64,000 nt of DNA, taken from Bradyrhizobium sp. CIAT3101. Its GTDB lineage: Bacteria; Pseudomonadota; Alphaproteobacteria; Rhizobiales; Xanthobacteraceae. Positions 9,354-17,859 of the stretch are shown here, piece by piece; position 1 is the first letter of the stretch; every line of letters starts with the position of its first letter. Below the pieces are notes generated by a model. It worked only from the letters and a program-made list of their open reading frames with translations. It searched no databases and was not told the DNA's origin. The translations under genes and the position numbers were made by a program. The stretch spans positions 7,647,001 to 7,711,000 of the forward strand of contig NZ_CP121634.1 of assembly GCF_029714945.1 (NCBI RefSeq), read 5' to 3'.

Positions 9354-9847
9354 GCTGAGCGCCTCTGGCTGGATTCGTCGGCACCGGCCTGCGCCTCGAG
9401 CACGGCATCAACGATACCGGCGTAAGCACCGCAGCGGCAGAGATTGCCGCTCATGCATTCGCGGATGCGTTCGGGATCGTTGCCGGCCTGGGCTTCCTGC
9501 ATCAGGCCGATTGCGCTCATGATCTGGCCGGGCGTGCAGAAGCCGCACTGGAATCCGTCATGGGCGATGAAGGCGGCCTGAACCGGATGAAGCTGGTCGC
9601 CGCGCGCGACGCCCTCGATGGTGAGGATGTCGGCGCCGTCATGGCTGATGGCGAGTGCGAGGCAGGAATTGATGCGTTTGCCGTCGACGAGAATGGTGCA
9701 GGCACCGCACTGGCCGCGGTCGCATCCCTTCTTGGTTCCGGTCAAATGGAGGCGCTCACGCAGGAGATCGAGCAGCGTAACGCGCGGATCGTCGAGGACG
9801 AAATCGCGCCGCGTGCCGTTCACGGTGAGGCTGATGGAGTGGTTCAT
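9350..9847 (-). CDS. Molybdenum hydroxylase [2Fe-2S] subunit
   Basis: Small subunit, 165 aa. It has the plant-type ferredoxin cysteines ([21 protein letters not shown], about residues 40-60) and the second helical cluster (CGFCTPGQ about 97-104; [10 protein letters not shown] about 131-140). It relays electrons between Moco and FAD. There is no Tat signal, unlike E. coli PaoA, so the complex appears cytoplasmic. The ATG at 9847 is preceded by CGGAG. This is the first gene of the operon at 9847 to 6047 and is divergent from a TetR regulator. Confidence 0.93.
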   Translation of the reverse strand: MNHSISLTVNGTRRDFVLDDPRVTLLDLLRERLHLTGTKKGCDRGQCGACTILVDGKRINSCLALAISHDGADILTIEGVARGDQLHPVQAAFIAHDGFQCGFCTPGQIMSAIGLMQEAQAGNDPERIRECMSGNLCRCGAYAGIVDAVLEAQAGADESSQRRSA

Positions 9848-10099
9848 ATAAGGCTCCGATCAGATATGGACATGGCTCATCGCTCGGCGCGCCACCGCCG
9901 TGGCCGCCGTCGATATCGCGCCGCCCGGACCCGAAGTCCGCACCGGCACCCAGCGAAGATACGGAGGCACCCTCCGCTTAACAAGGGCCGTCGGAAAATA
10001 TTTGGAATTCGTCAAAAGCCCGTGGGCAGACAACGCGATGCAGCCCTGCATGGTTCAGCAAGGGTTCAATCTAACCAATTCGTGATCTACATTGCCGGC
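9848..10099. promoter_or_regulatory. Divergent intergenic region, molybdenum hydroxylase operon / tetR
   Basis: This 252-bp spacer must hold both promoters. An imperfect dyad GGTTCAATCTAACC (10063-10076) sits just before the tetR start and could be an autoregulatory operator, but the palindrome is short. The stretch 9990-10020 is the most AT-rich part (GGAAAATATTTGGAATTCGT). No other structure was recognised. Confidence 0.3.
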
Positions 10100-10738
10100 A
10101 TGGACGACCACACCGACCAGACCCGCAAGCCCCGCGCCGACGCCGTGCGCAATCGCGAGCGCGTGCTCGAAGCGGCCAAGCTCGTGTTCAACGCCGGCGG
10201 CCCCGAGGCAAGCCTGGAGGCCGTGGCCAAACGCGCGGGCGTCGGCATCGGCACGCTGTATAGGCATTTCCCCACGCGCGAGGATCTGTTCGAAGCGGTG
10301 TACCGGCGCGAGGTCGAACAGCTCAGCGAGCTTGCCGAGCAGTTGAAGAACGCCAAGGACCCGGTCGATGCGCTCAGGCGCTGGCTCGGCTCTACCGTCG
10401 AATTCGTCGCCACGAAAAAGGGAATGTCGGCCGCGCTGGCGCTGACGTTCCAGAGCTCGTCTGAACTCGCGGCCTTCTCGATGGACCGTCTGACCAGGGC
10501 GGTCGGCTCGCTGCTCGATCGCGCCGTCGCGGCTGGCCAGATGCGCGCCGATATCAGTCCGGAAGACCTGTTCAGGGCCCTGATCGGCATGTGCTACATG
10601 CACGACCAGCCCGGCTGGCAATCCTCGGTGCTGCGGATGCTCGACGTGTTCGTCGACGGTCTTCGCGTGCAGCCCGTCGCAAAAGCCAAGGCGCGCGCCA
10701 CCAAGCGCGCGAAGACGGCGTTGAAACCGAAGCGATAG
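10100..10738 (+). CDS. TetR-family transcriptional regulator
   Basis: DNA-binding regulator, 212 aa. The N-terminal TetR helix-turn-helix spans about residues 12-62 (VLEAAKLVFNAGGPEASLE, then GVGIGTLYRHFPTREDLFEA), and the C-terminal ligand domain is of the SBD-like TetR_C type. The C-terminal tail is Lys/Arg/Ala-rich. The ATG at 10100 (MDDHTDQTRK) is preferred; an in-frame GTG at 10082 would add six residues. Divergence from the molybdenum hydroxylase operon makes that operon the likely target. Confidence 0.88.
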   Translation: MDDHTDQTRKPRADAVRNRERVLEAAKLVFNAGGPEASLEAVAKRAGVGIGTLYRHFPTREDLFEAVYRREVEQLSELAEQLKNAKDPVDALRRWLGSTVEFVATKKGMSAALALTFQSSSELAAFSMDRLTRAVGSLLDRAVAAGQMRADISPEDLFRALIGMCYMHDQPGWQSSVLRMLDVFVDGLRVQPVAKAKARATKRAKTALKPKR

Positions 10739-10803
10739 CGCGTCCGTATTTGCCAAGGCCGTGCTAGGATCAGCATCGCCGAGATGTCAACGCGGAGCCT
10801 GCC

Positions 10804-11211
10804 ATGCGCATTGCCGCCTTGCTGGTCGTTCTCAGTCTTGCTTGCAGCTCCTTCTCTGCGCGCGCCGACGATGTCGCGACGGCGCAAGGCGTAATCCGGG
10901 CTCAGGAACAAGCTTTTGCGCGAGACGATGCGGCTGCGGCCTATTCCCAGGCCGCGCCGGCGATCAGGGAAATCTTCCCCGCGCCCGACATCTTCATGTC
11001 CATGGTGCAGAAGGGCTACGCGCCGGTCTACCGCCACAAGAGCTTCGAGTTCGGCGAGAGCAGGATCGAGGGCAGCTCAATTGCCCAGCGCGTTCACATC
11101 ATCGATGCCAATGGTGAAGCCTGGGAAGCGCTCTACACGCTCGAGCAGCAGCCGGACGGAAGCTACAAGATCACCGGCTGCTCGCTGCTGAAGGCAGGAC
11201 AGGCGGTCTAA
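10804..11211 (+). CDS. DUF4864 exported protein
   Basis: Small exported protein of 135 aa with a Sec signal peptide (MRIAALLVVLSLACSSFSARA). The mature domain has the NTF2-like character of DUF4864 (VIRAQEQAFARDDAAAAYS, then ending in ITGCSLLKAG). Its function is unknown; the fold suggests small-molecule binding. Its stop overlaps the stop of the convergent lspA gene by four bases. Confidence 0.8.
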   Translation: MRIAALLVVLSLACSSFSARADDVATAQGVIRAQEQAFARDDAAAAYSQAAPAIREIFPAPDIFMSMVQKGYAPVYRHKSFEFGESRIEGSSIAQRVHIIDANGEAWEALYTLEQQPDGSYKITGCSLLKAGQAV

Positions 11212-11708
11212 GCCGCCTCCAGCCATAAGGACACCACGGTCGCGACGGCGCCCAGGGTGATCGCGGTGTCGGCGGCGTTGAAAATAGCGAACGACGAGGC
11301 GTGGTAGGAGAGGTGAACGAAGTCGATCACCGAACCGATCCGCGCGCGGTCCAGCATGTTGCCGAGCGCGCCGCCGATGACCAGGGCAAGTCCGGTTGCC
11401 AGGATCGGCTGGCCAGATGCCACGCGGCGGAGCCACCAGGCCAATAGTCCGCAGGCCAGAAGCGAGAGGCCAACCAGCGGCCAGCGCTGCACATCGTCGG
11501 CAAACCGCAGGAAGCTGAACGAGATGCCTTTGTTGTAGGACAGCACAAGGTCGACGGATGGCAATGCCGTGGACGAGAAGATGATCATCGGACGATCGGG
11601 CTCCAGCAAGCCGACGGCAAGCTGCTTCGTACCCTGATCCAGCAGCACGACAACAAGGACCAGCCAGATCCAGCGGACGCCGACATGTGGCGTCGTCCTA
11701 AGTCGCAA
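11208..11708 (-). CDS. lspA: Lipoprotein signal peptidase (LspA)
   Basis: Inner-membrane aspartic peptidase that removes the signal peptide from diacylglyceryl-prolipoproteins, 166 aa, of the usual length. Four hydrophobic segments are visible. The two catalytic aspartates fall in the conserved blocks GNMLDRARIGSVIDF and FAIFNAADTAIT. The start appears to be TTG at 11708, inside the last codons of the upstream MFS gene (11-base overlap), because no in-frame ATG or GTG occurs before the first membrane helix. The divergence of the N-terminal half from textbook LspA is moderate, but the motifs are intact. Confidence 0.85.
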   Translation of the reverse strand: MRLRTTPHVGVRWIWLVLVVVLLDQGTKQLAVGLLEPDRPMIIFSSTALPSVDLVLSYNKGISFSFLRFADDVQRWPLVGLSLLACGLLAWWLRRVASGQPILATGLALVIGGALGNMLDRARIGSVIDFVHLSYHASSFAIFNAADTAITLGAVATVVSLWLEAA

Positions 11709-12963
11709 AACCCGGACCCGTCTTGACCAAATTCATCCGCGCCCGGATCAACAGCATCAGCACGATGCCGACATTGAGGGCATTCCACGCCACGCCGTTG
11801 GCGAACGCGGCCGCGTAGGAGCCTGTGGCGTCGAAGATGATGCCGGACACCCAACCCCCGAAGGACATGCCGAACACCGAGGCGAAGATCACGATGCCGA
11901 CGCGGGTTGCGGCTTCGCTGGCCGGCATCGCCTCACGCACGATGATGGCGTAGCTCGGCACGATGCCACCCTGGAACAGGCCGAACATCGCGGAGATCAG
12001 ATAGAGCGAGGCGAGGCTGTCGAAGAACAGGTAGAACACCAGCGCAAAGCCCTGCGCCAATGCCCCGATCAGCAGCGTCGGGATGCCGCCGATCCTGTCC
12101 GCGAGATAGCCCGAGCCGATCCGGCTGACGATGCCGCAGGCCATCATCAGCGACAGCATTTCCGCGCCGCGCGCCACGCCATAACCGAGATCGCCGCAAT
12201 AGGCGACGATATGCACCTGCGGCATCGCCATGGCGACGCAGCAGGAAATGCTGGCGATCGAGAGCAGCACCGTCAGCGTGTTGGTCGAGAGCCTGAGATC
12301 GACACGGGGCGGCGCCGCATTGGCGTGATTGCGGACCTTGTCATCGCCCATCTGCGCGCGCAGGACCAGAACCAGGATCGACATCAACACCACGCAGACG
12401 AGACCGATACCGATATGGGTGTAGCGCCAGCCGATCCTCTCAATGCCCGTGTTGACGAGCGGCGGCCAGATCGTGCCGGCAACGTAATTGCCACTCGCGA
12501 CAATGGTCACGGCGAGGCCGCGATAGCGCTCGAACCAGTGCGAGGCCTCCGCCATCAGCGGCGCAAAGGTCGCGGACGTTCCGAGCCCGATCAGGAAATA
12601 GGCGGCGACGAATTGCCAGAGCTGGGTCGACAGTCCTGCGAGCGTATTAGCCACGCCGAGAAAGGCGATGCTGATCGCCATGGCCGGCACGATGCCGAAC
12701 TTGTCGGTGATCTTGCCCGCGATCACGCCGCCGAGCCCGAAGCCGAACATCATCAGCGTGAAGGCCAGCGACACCGCGCCGCGCGTGGCGGCGAACTCGG
12801 CCTGCACCACCGGAATCACCACGACGACCGCCCACATGCCGACGCCGCCGATCGAGCCCATCACCAGTGCGAGCAACAGCCGCACCCAGGCCTGGCGCGA
12901 GTCAGGGGTGAATGAGGCCGATTTCTGTCCGGGATGATTTGGTGCGTGCACGGCGCGGACCAT
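11698..12963 (-). CDS. MFS transporter
   Basis: Major facilitator superfamily transporter, 421 aa, with twelve hydrophobic stretches. The loop after helix 2 reads GKITDKFGIVPAM (MFS signature GxxxDRxGRR-like), and there is a repeat in the second half at GYLADRIGGIPTLL. This pattern resembles the oxalate/formate antiporter-like (OFA/MCT-type) subfamily; substrate unknown. The ATG at 12963 (MVRAVHAPNHPG) is chosen because the longer opening is low-complexity and lacks a ribosome site. The gene overlaps lspA at its 3' end. Confidence 0.85.
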   Translation of the reverse strand: MVRAVHAPNHPGQKSASFTPDSRQAWVRLLLALVMGSIGGVGMWAVVVVIPVVQAEFAATRGAVSLAFTLMMFGFGLGGVIAGKITDKFGIVPAMAISIAFLGVANTLAGLSTQLWQFVAAYFLIGLGTSATFAPLMAEASHWFERYRGLAVTIVASGNYVAGTIWPPLVNTGIERIGWRYTHIGIGLVCVVLMSILVLVLRAQMGDDKVRNHANAAPPRVDLRLSTNTLTVLLSIASISCCVAMAMPQVHIVAYCGDLGYGVARGAEMLSLMMACGIVSRIGSGYLADRIGGIPTLLIGALAQGFALVFYLFFDSLASLYLISAMFGLFQGGIVPSYAIIVREAMPASEAATRVGIVIFASVFGMSFGGWVSGIIFDATGSYAAAFANGVAWNALNVGIVLMLLIRARMNLVKTGPGFAT

Positions 12964-13111
12964 GTTCGCGGATCGCCTCGCGGTCAAGCATCGTGCCGCG
13001 ATAATGGGCATGCGCGGTGCACTGCGGTAAGAAGGCGCTTGGCGAATTCGCGCTTTGCCATTAGTTTGCAATCTGCGTGTGCAACATTGCCGCGCGGAGC
13101 ATGCTGTCGGA

Positions 13112-13558
13112 ATGTTGTTGCAATTGACGCGACCGATGCGGATCAGGGTGGGGCGCTTCATCGCGTTGGCCTATCTGTTCTGCGTGCTCGCGCCCGCGGC
13201 AAGCCTCGCCTGGGGCAGCGGTCCGGCGCCGTGCCTCGACGACGACGCCCTGCTCGCCGACCTCGTGCCTGTGCATCATCAGATGTCGGCCAGCCACATG
13301 CATGGCGACGTGACGCATGACCACGCGGGGATGCATGCGCATCACCAGCGTTCCGCGCAGGACACGCCTGCCCCGCATCATCATGACGGCAAGGGCAAGG
13401 TTGGCCCGTGCTGCGCGATGATGTGCGTCAGCGCGCTGCCGGCCGATCTGCCGAGCTTCGCAAAGCCGCTTCAGCCGGTGTCCAGCTGTGCGCCCGAGAT
13501 CGTGGCCAGCCTGCACAGCGCGGCGCCGCCCCTGCTCTACCGCCCTCCCATCATCTGA
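13112..13558 (+). CDS. Histidine-rich exported protein, copper cluster
   Basis: Small exported protein (148 aa from 13112, or 140 aa from ATG 13136). It has a signal peptide (VGRFIALAYLFCVLAPAASLAWG). A His/Met-rich central stretch (HHQMSASHMHGDVTHDHAG, then HAHHQRSAQ and HHHDGKG) is followed by PCCAMMC. The histidine, methionine and cysteine pattern looks metal-binding. As the first gene of a string of copper genes to 17504, it probably binds Cu in the periplasm. Neither start has a strong Shine-Dalgarno. Confidence 0.7.
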   Translation: MLLQLTRPMRIRVGRFIALAYLFCVLAPAASLAWGSGPAPCLDDDALLADLVPVHHQMSASHMHGDVTHDHAGMHAHHQRSAQDTPAPHHHDGKGKVGPCCAMMCVSALPADLPSFAKPLQPVSSCAPEIVASLHSAAPPLLYRPPII

Positions 13559-13635
13559 TCTGATTCCACGAGGTCAGGCCGAGCGCGCAATCCGCGCGCG
13601 CGAACCTGTGGTCTCCAGACAGATCAGGATGATTC

Positions 13636-13920
13636 ATGCTTACGCTTCTCGGGGCGAAGTCCGCCGCCGCATCTGCGGCGCGTGGAGGATACTTTCTATT
13701 CCATTGGCCGCTGCTAGCCGCGATCGCGTTCGCGCTATCGGGCTGCATGCCGGCAACGACGTCTGTCGCCACCGCGGATCCTGCCGATCCCGCGGCAAAG
13801 GCATCGCACGTCGGCTACCGCTCGACGGTCGCGCCCTATACGAGCCTGCGGCCCGCAACGCCCGCGCCGTGGCAAGACCGCAACGACACGGTCACACCGC
13901 AGCCGAAGCAAGACCAGTAG
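13636..13920 (+). CDS. Small lipoprotein, copper cluster
   Basis: Hypothetical lipoprotein, 94 aa. The hydrophobic leader ends in the lipobox LSGC (cysteine about residue 37). The mature part is Thr/Pro/Ala-rich, contains SHVGYRSTVAPYTSLRPA, and looks disordered. AGGA precedes the ATG. It lies 9 bases before the TolC-type gene and is probably cotranscribed. A role in the efflux assembly is inferred from position only. Confidence 0.65.
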   Translation: MLTLLGAKSAAASAARGGYFLFHWPLLAAIAFALSGCMPATTSVATADPADPAAKASHVGYRSTVAPYTSLRPATPAPWQDRNDTVTPQPKQDQ

Positions 13921-13929
13921 GCGCGCGCC

Positions 13930-15354
13930 ATGGCACATCATTTGGCGCGAGGCCTGCTCGTTCTCGGCGCGCTCAGCCTCTCCGGCTGCGCCGCGTTCTC
14001 GCCCGACAGCGGCATGACGGCCGTCTCCGAGCTGACGAGCCAGACCATCAAGAAAGACGTCGCCTTCGTGCGAACGGCGGAGGGGGCCGGAGCGGTCGAC
14101 GCCCGCGTTCGCCAGTTGCTGTCGCGGACGCTAACCGCAGAGACTGCCGTGCAGGTCGCGCTGCTCAACAACAAGGGACTACAGGCCGCCTACAACGAGC
14201 TGGCGCTGGCCGAGACCGACCTGATCGAGCAGAGCCTGCCGCCCAATCCCGTGTTCTTGGTCTCGCGAATCTCGGGGAATGGCGCCAGCGAGATCGAGCG
14301 CCAGGTCGTCGGCGACATCCTGGCGCTGGCCACGCTGCCGTTCCGCTCCGACATCGCGCGCGAGCGTTTTCGTCAGGCGCAATTGCGCGCGGCGCTGGCG
14401 ACATTGCGGCTCGCTGCAGACGTGCGGCGCGCTTACGTCCGCGCGGTGGCCGGCAACGAGATGGCGGCGCTGCTGACCGACGCGAAAGCGACGGCGGAAT
14501 CGACTGCGCAGCTTGCGGTCAAGCTCGGTGAGACCGGCTCGGTCAACAAGCTCGATCAGGCCCGCGAGCAGGTGTTTTACGCCGAGACCACCGCCGATCT
14601 CGCCACTGCGCGACAATCTGCGACCAGCGCCCGCGAAAGGCTGGCACGACTGATGGGGCTGTGGGACGATGGTCTCGACTTCCGTCTGCCCAACGCATTG
14701 CCGCCGCTGCCACGCCGCCCGCAGGCCTTGCTCTCGCTCGAAGCCGATGCGGTGGCCCATCGCATCGACCTGCAGATCGCACGGCTCGAGCTGACGGCAC
14801 TGGCGAAGTCGTTGAACCTCACCGAGGCGACTCGCTTCGTCACGCTGCTCGATCTCGCCGGCATCTCACGCCGCACTCAGGATCCGGAAGGCGCCCCGTT
14901 CCGCGAGCGCGGTTTTGACGTGCAGTTCCAGATCCCGATCTTCGACGGCGGCGAGGTGCGCGTGCGGCAGGCGGCGGAGACCTACAACCTCGCCTTCAAC
15001 CGCCTGACCGAGCGTGCCGTGAACGTCCGCTCGGAGGCGCGCGATGCCTACCGGGTATATCGCTCCACCTATGATATCGCGAGCCACTACCAGCGCGAGA
15101 TCTTGCCCTTGCGAAAAATCATCACCGAGGAGATGCAGTTGCGCTTCTCCAGCATGCAGGTCGACATTTTCGCGCTCCTGACCGAGGCACGACAACGTTT
15201 GGCGTCCCTGCGCGGCGCGATCGACGCCAGGCAAAACTTCTTCCTCGCCCAGTCCGAGTTGCAAACCGCCGTCAATGGTGGCGGCGCGCCTGCTGCCGGC
15301 GGCGACAACCCAACCAATATCGCCGCGGCGGCACCTGCCGATGGCGGCCACTGA
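13930..15354 (+). CDS. TolC-family outer-membrane channel lipoprotein
   Basis: Outer-membrane efflux protein of the TolC/OprM type, 474 aa. The signal ends in LSGCAAF, a lipobox, so it is probably a lipid-anchored trimer component. There are two coiled-coil-rich repeats (about residues 60-260 and 275-450), with TAVQVALLNNKGLQAAYNE typical of the first helix pair and FDVQFQIPIFDGGEVR starting the second. No RND pump or membrane-fusion protein lies in the window, so its partner is elsewhere or it acts with the periplasmic copper proteins here. Its stop lies 13 bases before the multicopper oxidase start. Confidence 0.88.
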   Translation: MAHHLARGLLVLGALSLSGCAAFSPDSGMTAVSELTSQTIKKDVAFVRTAEGAGAVDARVRQLLSRTLTAETAVQVALLNNKGLQAAYNELALAETDLIEQSLPPNPVFLVSRISGNGASEIERQVVGDILALATLPFRSDIARERFRQAQLRAALATLRLAADVRRAYVRAVAGNEMAALLTDAKATAESTAQLAVKLGETGSVNKLDQAREQVFYAETTADLATARQSATSARERLARLMGLWDDGLDFRLPNALPPLPRRPQALLSLEADAVAHRIDLQIARLELTALAKSLNLTEATRFVTLLDLAGISRRTQDPEGAPFRERGFDVQFQIPIFDGGEVRVRQAAETYNLAFNRLTERAVNVRSEARDAYRVYRSTYDIASHYQREILPLRKIITEEMQLRFSSMQVDIFALLTEARQRLASLRGAIDARQNFFLAQSELQTAVNGGGAPAAGGDNPTNIAAAAPADGGH

Positions 15355-15367
15355 CATGGAGGCCAGC

Positions 15368-16699
15368 ATGTTTTCCCGCCGAGGATTTTTGGGTACCGCC
15401 GCGCTGGTGAGCGCGTCCGCCGTCAGCGGCCGCGTGCAAGCCGCATCGATTCCGGAAGCGACACACATGGACAAGGCGGTGATGCAGCCGCCTCTGCATC
15501 CCATCGGCGGCCCCGACTACCGTCCCGTCGTCACTCTCAACGGCTGGACGCTGCCGTTCCGCATGAACGGCGACTGGAAGGAATTCCATCTCGTCGCCGA
15601 GCCCGTCGTGCGCGAATTCGCCGAGGGCATGAAAGTCAATCTCTGGGGCTACAACGGCCAGTCGCCGGGGCCGACGATCGAGGCGGTCGAAGGCGACAAG
15701 GTTCGCATCTTCGTCACCAACCGCCTGCCCGAATACACCACCGTGCACTGGCACGGCATGATCGTGCCGAGCGGCATGGACGGCGTCGGCGGACTGACCC
15801 AGCCGCATATCGAGCCGGGAAAGACCTTCGTCTACGAGTTCGAGATGAAGAAAAGCGGGACCTTCATGTACCACCCGCATTCCGACGAGATGGTGCAGAT
15901 GGCGATGGGCATGATGGGCATGGTCGTCGTGCACCCGCGCGATCCGAACTTCCGCCCCGTCGACCGCGACTTCGTCTTCGTGATGAGCACCTATCGCGTC
16001 GATCCCGGCACCTATCTGCCGCGGGTCAACGAGATGACCGACTTCAACATGTGGACCTGGAACTCGCGGGTGTTTCCGGGCATCGATCCGCTGCCGGTCC
16101 GGCTCGGCGACAAGGTGCGCGTGCGCATCGGCAATCTCAGCATGACCAACCACCCGATCCATCTGCATGGCCACAGCTTTGCCGTGACCTGCACCGACGG
16201 CGGCTGGATTCCCGAGAGCGCGCAATATCCGGAGACGACGACCGACGTGCCGGTGGGCGCCGTGCGCGTGTTCGACGTCCTCGCCGACAACCCCGGTGAC
16301 TGGGCGTTTCACTGCCACAAATCGCACCACACCATGAATGCGATGGGACACGACATGCGCAACATGATCGGCGTCTCGCGCAAGGATCTCGCCAGGGCGG
16401 TCGGCAAGCTTGCGCCCGACGCCATGGTGATGGGCTCGACCGGCATGGCGATGGGCAACATGGAGATGCCGGCGCCCGACAACACGCTGCCAATGATGAG
16501 CGGCGCCGGCCAGTTCGGGCCGATCGAGATGGGCGGCATGTTCACGGTGATGAAGATCCGCGAGGACCTCGCCCGCGACGATTATCGCGATCCCGGCCCC
16601 TATCAATTCCCGCAAGGCACCGTCGCCTACGAGGTCGCTTCCCCCGCGGCGGAGCCGGCGCGGCCGCCGGCCTCGCCCGCGCACAAGATGAAGATGTGA
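15368..16699 (+). CDS. Multicopper oxidase (copper-resistance type)
   Basis: Exported copper oxidase, 443 aa. The Tat-like signal begins MFSRRGFLGTAALVSASA. All four copper motifs are present: VHWHGMIVP, FMYHPHSDE, HPIHLHGHSF and FHCHKSHHTMNAMGHDM, supplying the T1, T2 and T3 ligands. A Met/Gly-rich tail (about residues 355-400) resembles the methionine-rich regions of CopA/PcoA that bind Cu(I). Expected role is oxidation of periplasmic Cu(I) to Cu(II). The ATG at 15368 follows GGAGG; the ATG at 15356 is possible. It sits between TolC-type and cupredoxin genes. Confidence 0.9.
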   Translation: MFSRRGFLGTAALVSASAVSGRVQAASIPEATHMDKAVMQPPLHPIGGPDYRPVVTLNGWTLPFRMNGDWKEFHLVAEPVVREFAEGMKVNLWGYNGQSPGPTIEAVEGDKVRIFVTNRLPEYTTVHWHGMIVPSGMDGVGGLTQPHIEPGKTFVYEFEMKKSGTFMYHPHSDEMVQMAMGMMGMVVVHPRDPNFRPVDRDFVFVMSTYRVDPGTYLPRVNEMTDFNMWTWNSRVFPGIDPLPVRLGDKVRVRIGNLSMTNHPIHLHGHSFAVTCTDGGWIPESAQYPETTTDVPVGAVRVFDVLADNPGDWAFHCHKSHHTMNAMGHDMRNMIGVSRKDLARAVGKLAPDAMVMGSTGMAMGNMEMPAPDNTLPMMSGAGQFGPIEMGGMFTVMKIREDLARDDYRDPGPYQFPQGTVAYEVASPAAEPARPPASPAHKMKM

Positions 16700-16731
16700 G
16701 CGCTTTGATGAACCACCAACTGGAGACCACA

Positions 16732-17187
16732 ATGACGAAGACGATCAAACTCGCCCTGACGCTGGCCGCGCTGTCGGCCGCACCCGCGTTCGCGCATGAG
16801 GGGCACGACCATCACGGCTTCTCGGCCGGCGAGCCCGGCGACCCCAAAAAGCCGGCGCGCACCATCGAGATCGCGTTGAGCGAGATGTCCTACGAGCCGT
16901 CGAACATCAATGTGAAACGCGGCGAGCAGATCCGCTTCGTGCTGCGCAATGTCGGCAAGGAGGATCACGAATTCCTGCTCGCCACCACGAAGGAAAATCT
17001 CGCGCATGCCGAGGTGATGAAGAAGCATCCGCACATGGAGCACGACGACCCGAACGGCGTGCGGCTTGCACCGAACAAGTCCGCCGAGATCGTCTGGAAG
17101 TTCACCAAAGCCGGCACCTTCGAATTTTCCTGCCTGATCCCCGACCATCGCGACTACGGCATGGTCGGCCACGTCACCGTGAAATGA
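16732..17187 (+). CDS. Periplasmic cupredoxin
   Basis: Type-1 blue-copper-like protein, 151 aa, with a signal peptide ending AAPAFA and a His-rich start (HEGHDHHGF). The ligands fit a cupredoxin: histidine in KEDHEFLL and the C-terminal loop CLIPDHRDYGM supplying Cys, His and Met. It probably shuttles copper or electrons for the adjacent multicopper oxidase. The ATG at 16732 has GGAG seven bases upstream. Its stop overlaps the reading region of the CusF-like gene start. Confidence 0.85.
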   Translation: MTKTIKLALTLAALSAAPAFAHEGHDHHGFSAGEPGDPKKPARTIEIALSEMSYEPSNINVKRGEQIRFVLRNVGKEDHEFLLATTKENLAHAEVMKKHPHMEHDDPNGVRLAPNKSAEIVWKFTKAGTFEFSCLIPDHRDYGMVGHVTVK

Positions 17188-17201
17188 GGACAATGGAGAC
17201 A

Positions 17202-17504
17202 ATGATGAAGCCGATCATGCGCATGACCGCGGCACTCGCGCTGACGCTGGGCCTGACCGTGAGCTCGCTGGCGCAAGCCGCCTCCATCAGCGGCGAGGTC
17301 AAGAAAATCGACGAAAGCGCCGGCAAGATCACGCTCAAGCACGGCCCCGCCAAAAGCCTCGGCATGGACGAGCCCATGACCATGGTCTACCGCGTCAGGG
17401 ATCCCGCCATGCTCAAGCAGGTGAAGGTCGGCGACAAGGTGTCGTTTGAGGCCGAGGAAGCCGCGTCGGGATATACGGTGACGAAGCTGGAGAGAGCCAA
17501 ATAG
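17202..17504 (+). CDS. CusF-like periplasmic copper-binding protein
   Basis: Small periplasmic Cu(I)/Ag(I) chaperone, about 100 aa, with a signal peptide (MTAALALTLGLTVSSLAQA). The mature OB-fold contains the CusF ligand pattern, histidine in LKHGPAK and methionines in DEPMTMVY. Start codons are ambiguous (17184, 17193, 17202, 17205 all in frame); the GGAGACA run favours 17202/17205. This is the last gene of the copper cluster. The expected partner, a CusA-type pump, is not in the window. Confidence 0.85.
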   Translation: MMKPIMRMTAALALTLGLTVSSLAQAASISGEVKKIDESAGKITLKHGPAKSLGMDEPMTMVYRVRDPAMLKQVKVGDKVSFEAEEAASGYTVTKLERAK

Positions 17505-17519
17505 GGCGCCCCCTCGACG

Positions 17520-17624
17520 GTCATTCCGGGGCGCGCCACTTGGCGCGGGCCCGGAATCCATTCCTCCTCGATACTTGCAGCCCGATGGATTGCGGGCTCT
17601 GCCCTTCGGGCGCCCCGGAATGAC
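17520..17624. repeat. Interspersed palindromic repeat
   Basis: Arms GTCATTCCGGGGCGC (17520-17534) and GCGCCCCGGAATGAC (17610-17624) are perfect inverted copies, with a second complementary pair inside. It is a typical Bradyrhizobium-type intergenic element and probably also ends copper-operon transcription. Confidence 0.75.
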
Positions 17625-17674
17625 GGCCCAGGCCCCCGAAATACCCCCGCCCGACCTCCTGCCGCACCCCTCCG

Positions 17675-17690
17675 TTAACCCTTTGCTAAC
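17675..17690 (+). promoter_or_regulatory. Candidate CtrA box upstream of flhA
   Basis: TTAA, seven bases, then CTAAC. This matches the CtrA consensus TTAA-N7-TTAAC at eight of nine positions. It lies 185 bp before the preferred flhA start (83 bp before the alternative GTG at 17758). Class II flagellar genes are classical CtrA targets in Caulobacter. Confidence 0.5.
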
Positions 17691-17859
17691 CATACACCCG
17701 GCAAGAATTGCCGGGTGAAGTCGAGTGTCGTCAGCCGCGTAAAACGGGAGGTCCCCCGTGGACGCCAGTGCGGTGCCTCACTTTCGGAACGGCGGCCCAT
17801 CGGCCGCCGCGCAGACGTTTGGGGCGCGCGGACGGCAGTCGCGCGGGGAGGCAGCTACC

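Noticed and set aside
10063..10076. Short dyad GGTT...AACC as a definite TetR operator
   Set aside because: Only four matching base pairs in each arm; not distinguishable from chance, so kept only as a possibility within the spacer entry.
15272..16732. 486-aa minus-strand frame opposite the multicopper oxidase
   Set aside because: The plus strand has all four copper motifs, Tat-like signal and a ribosome site.
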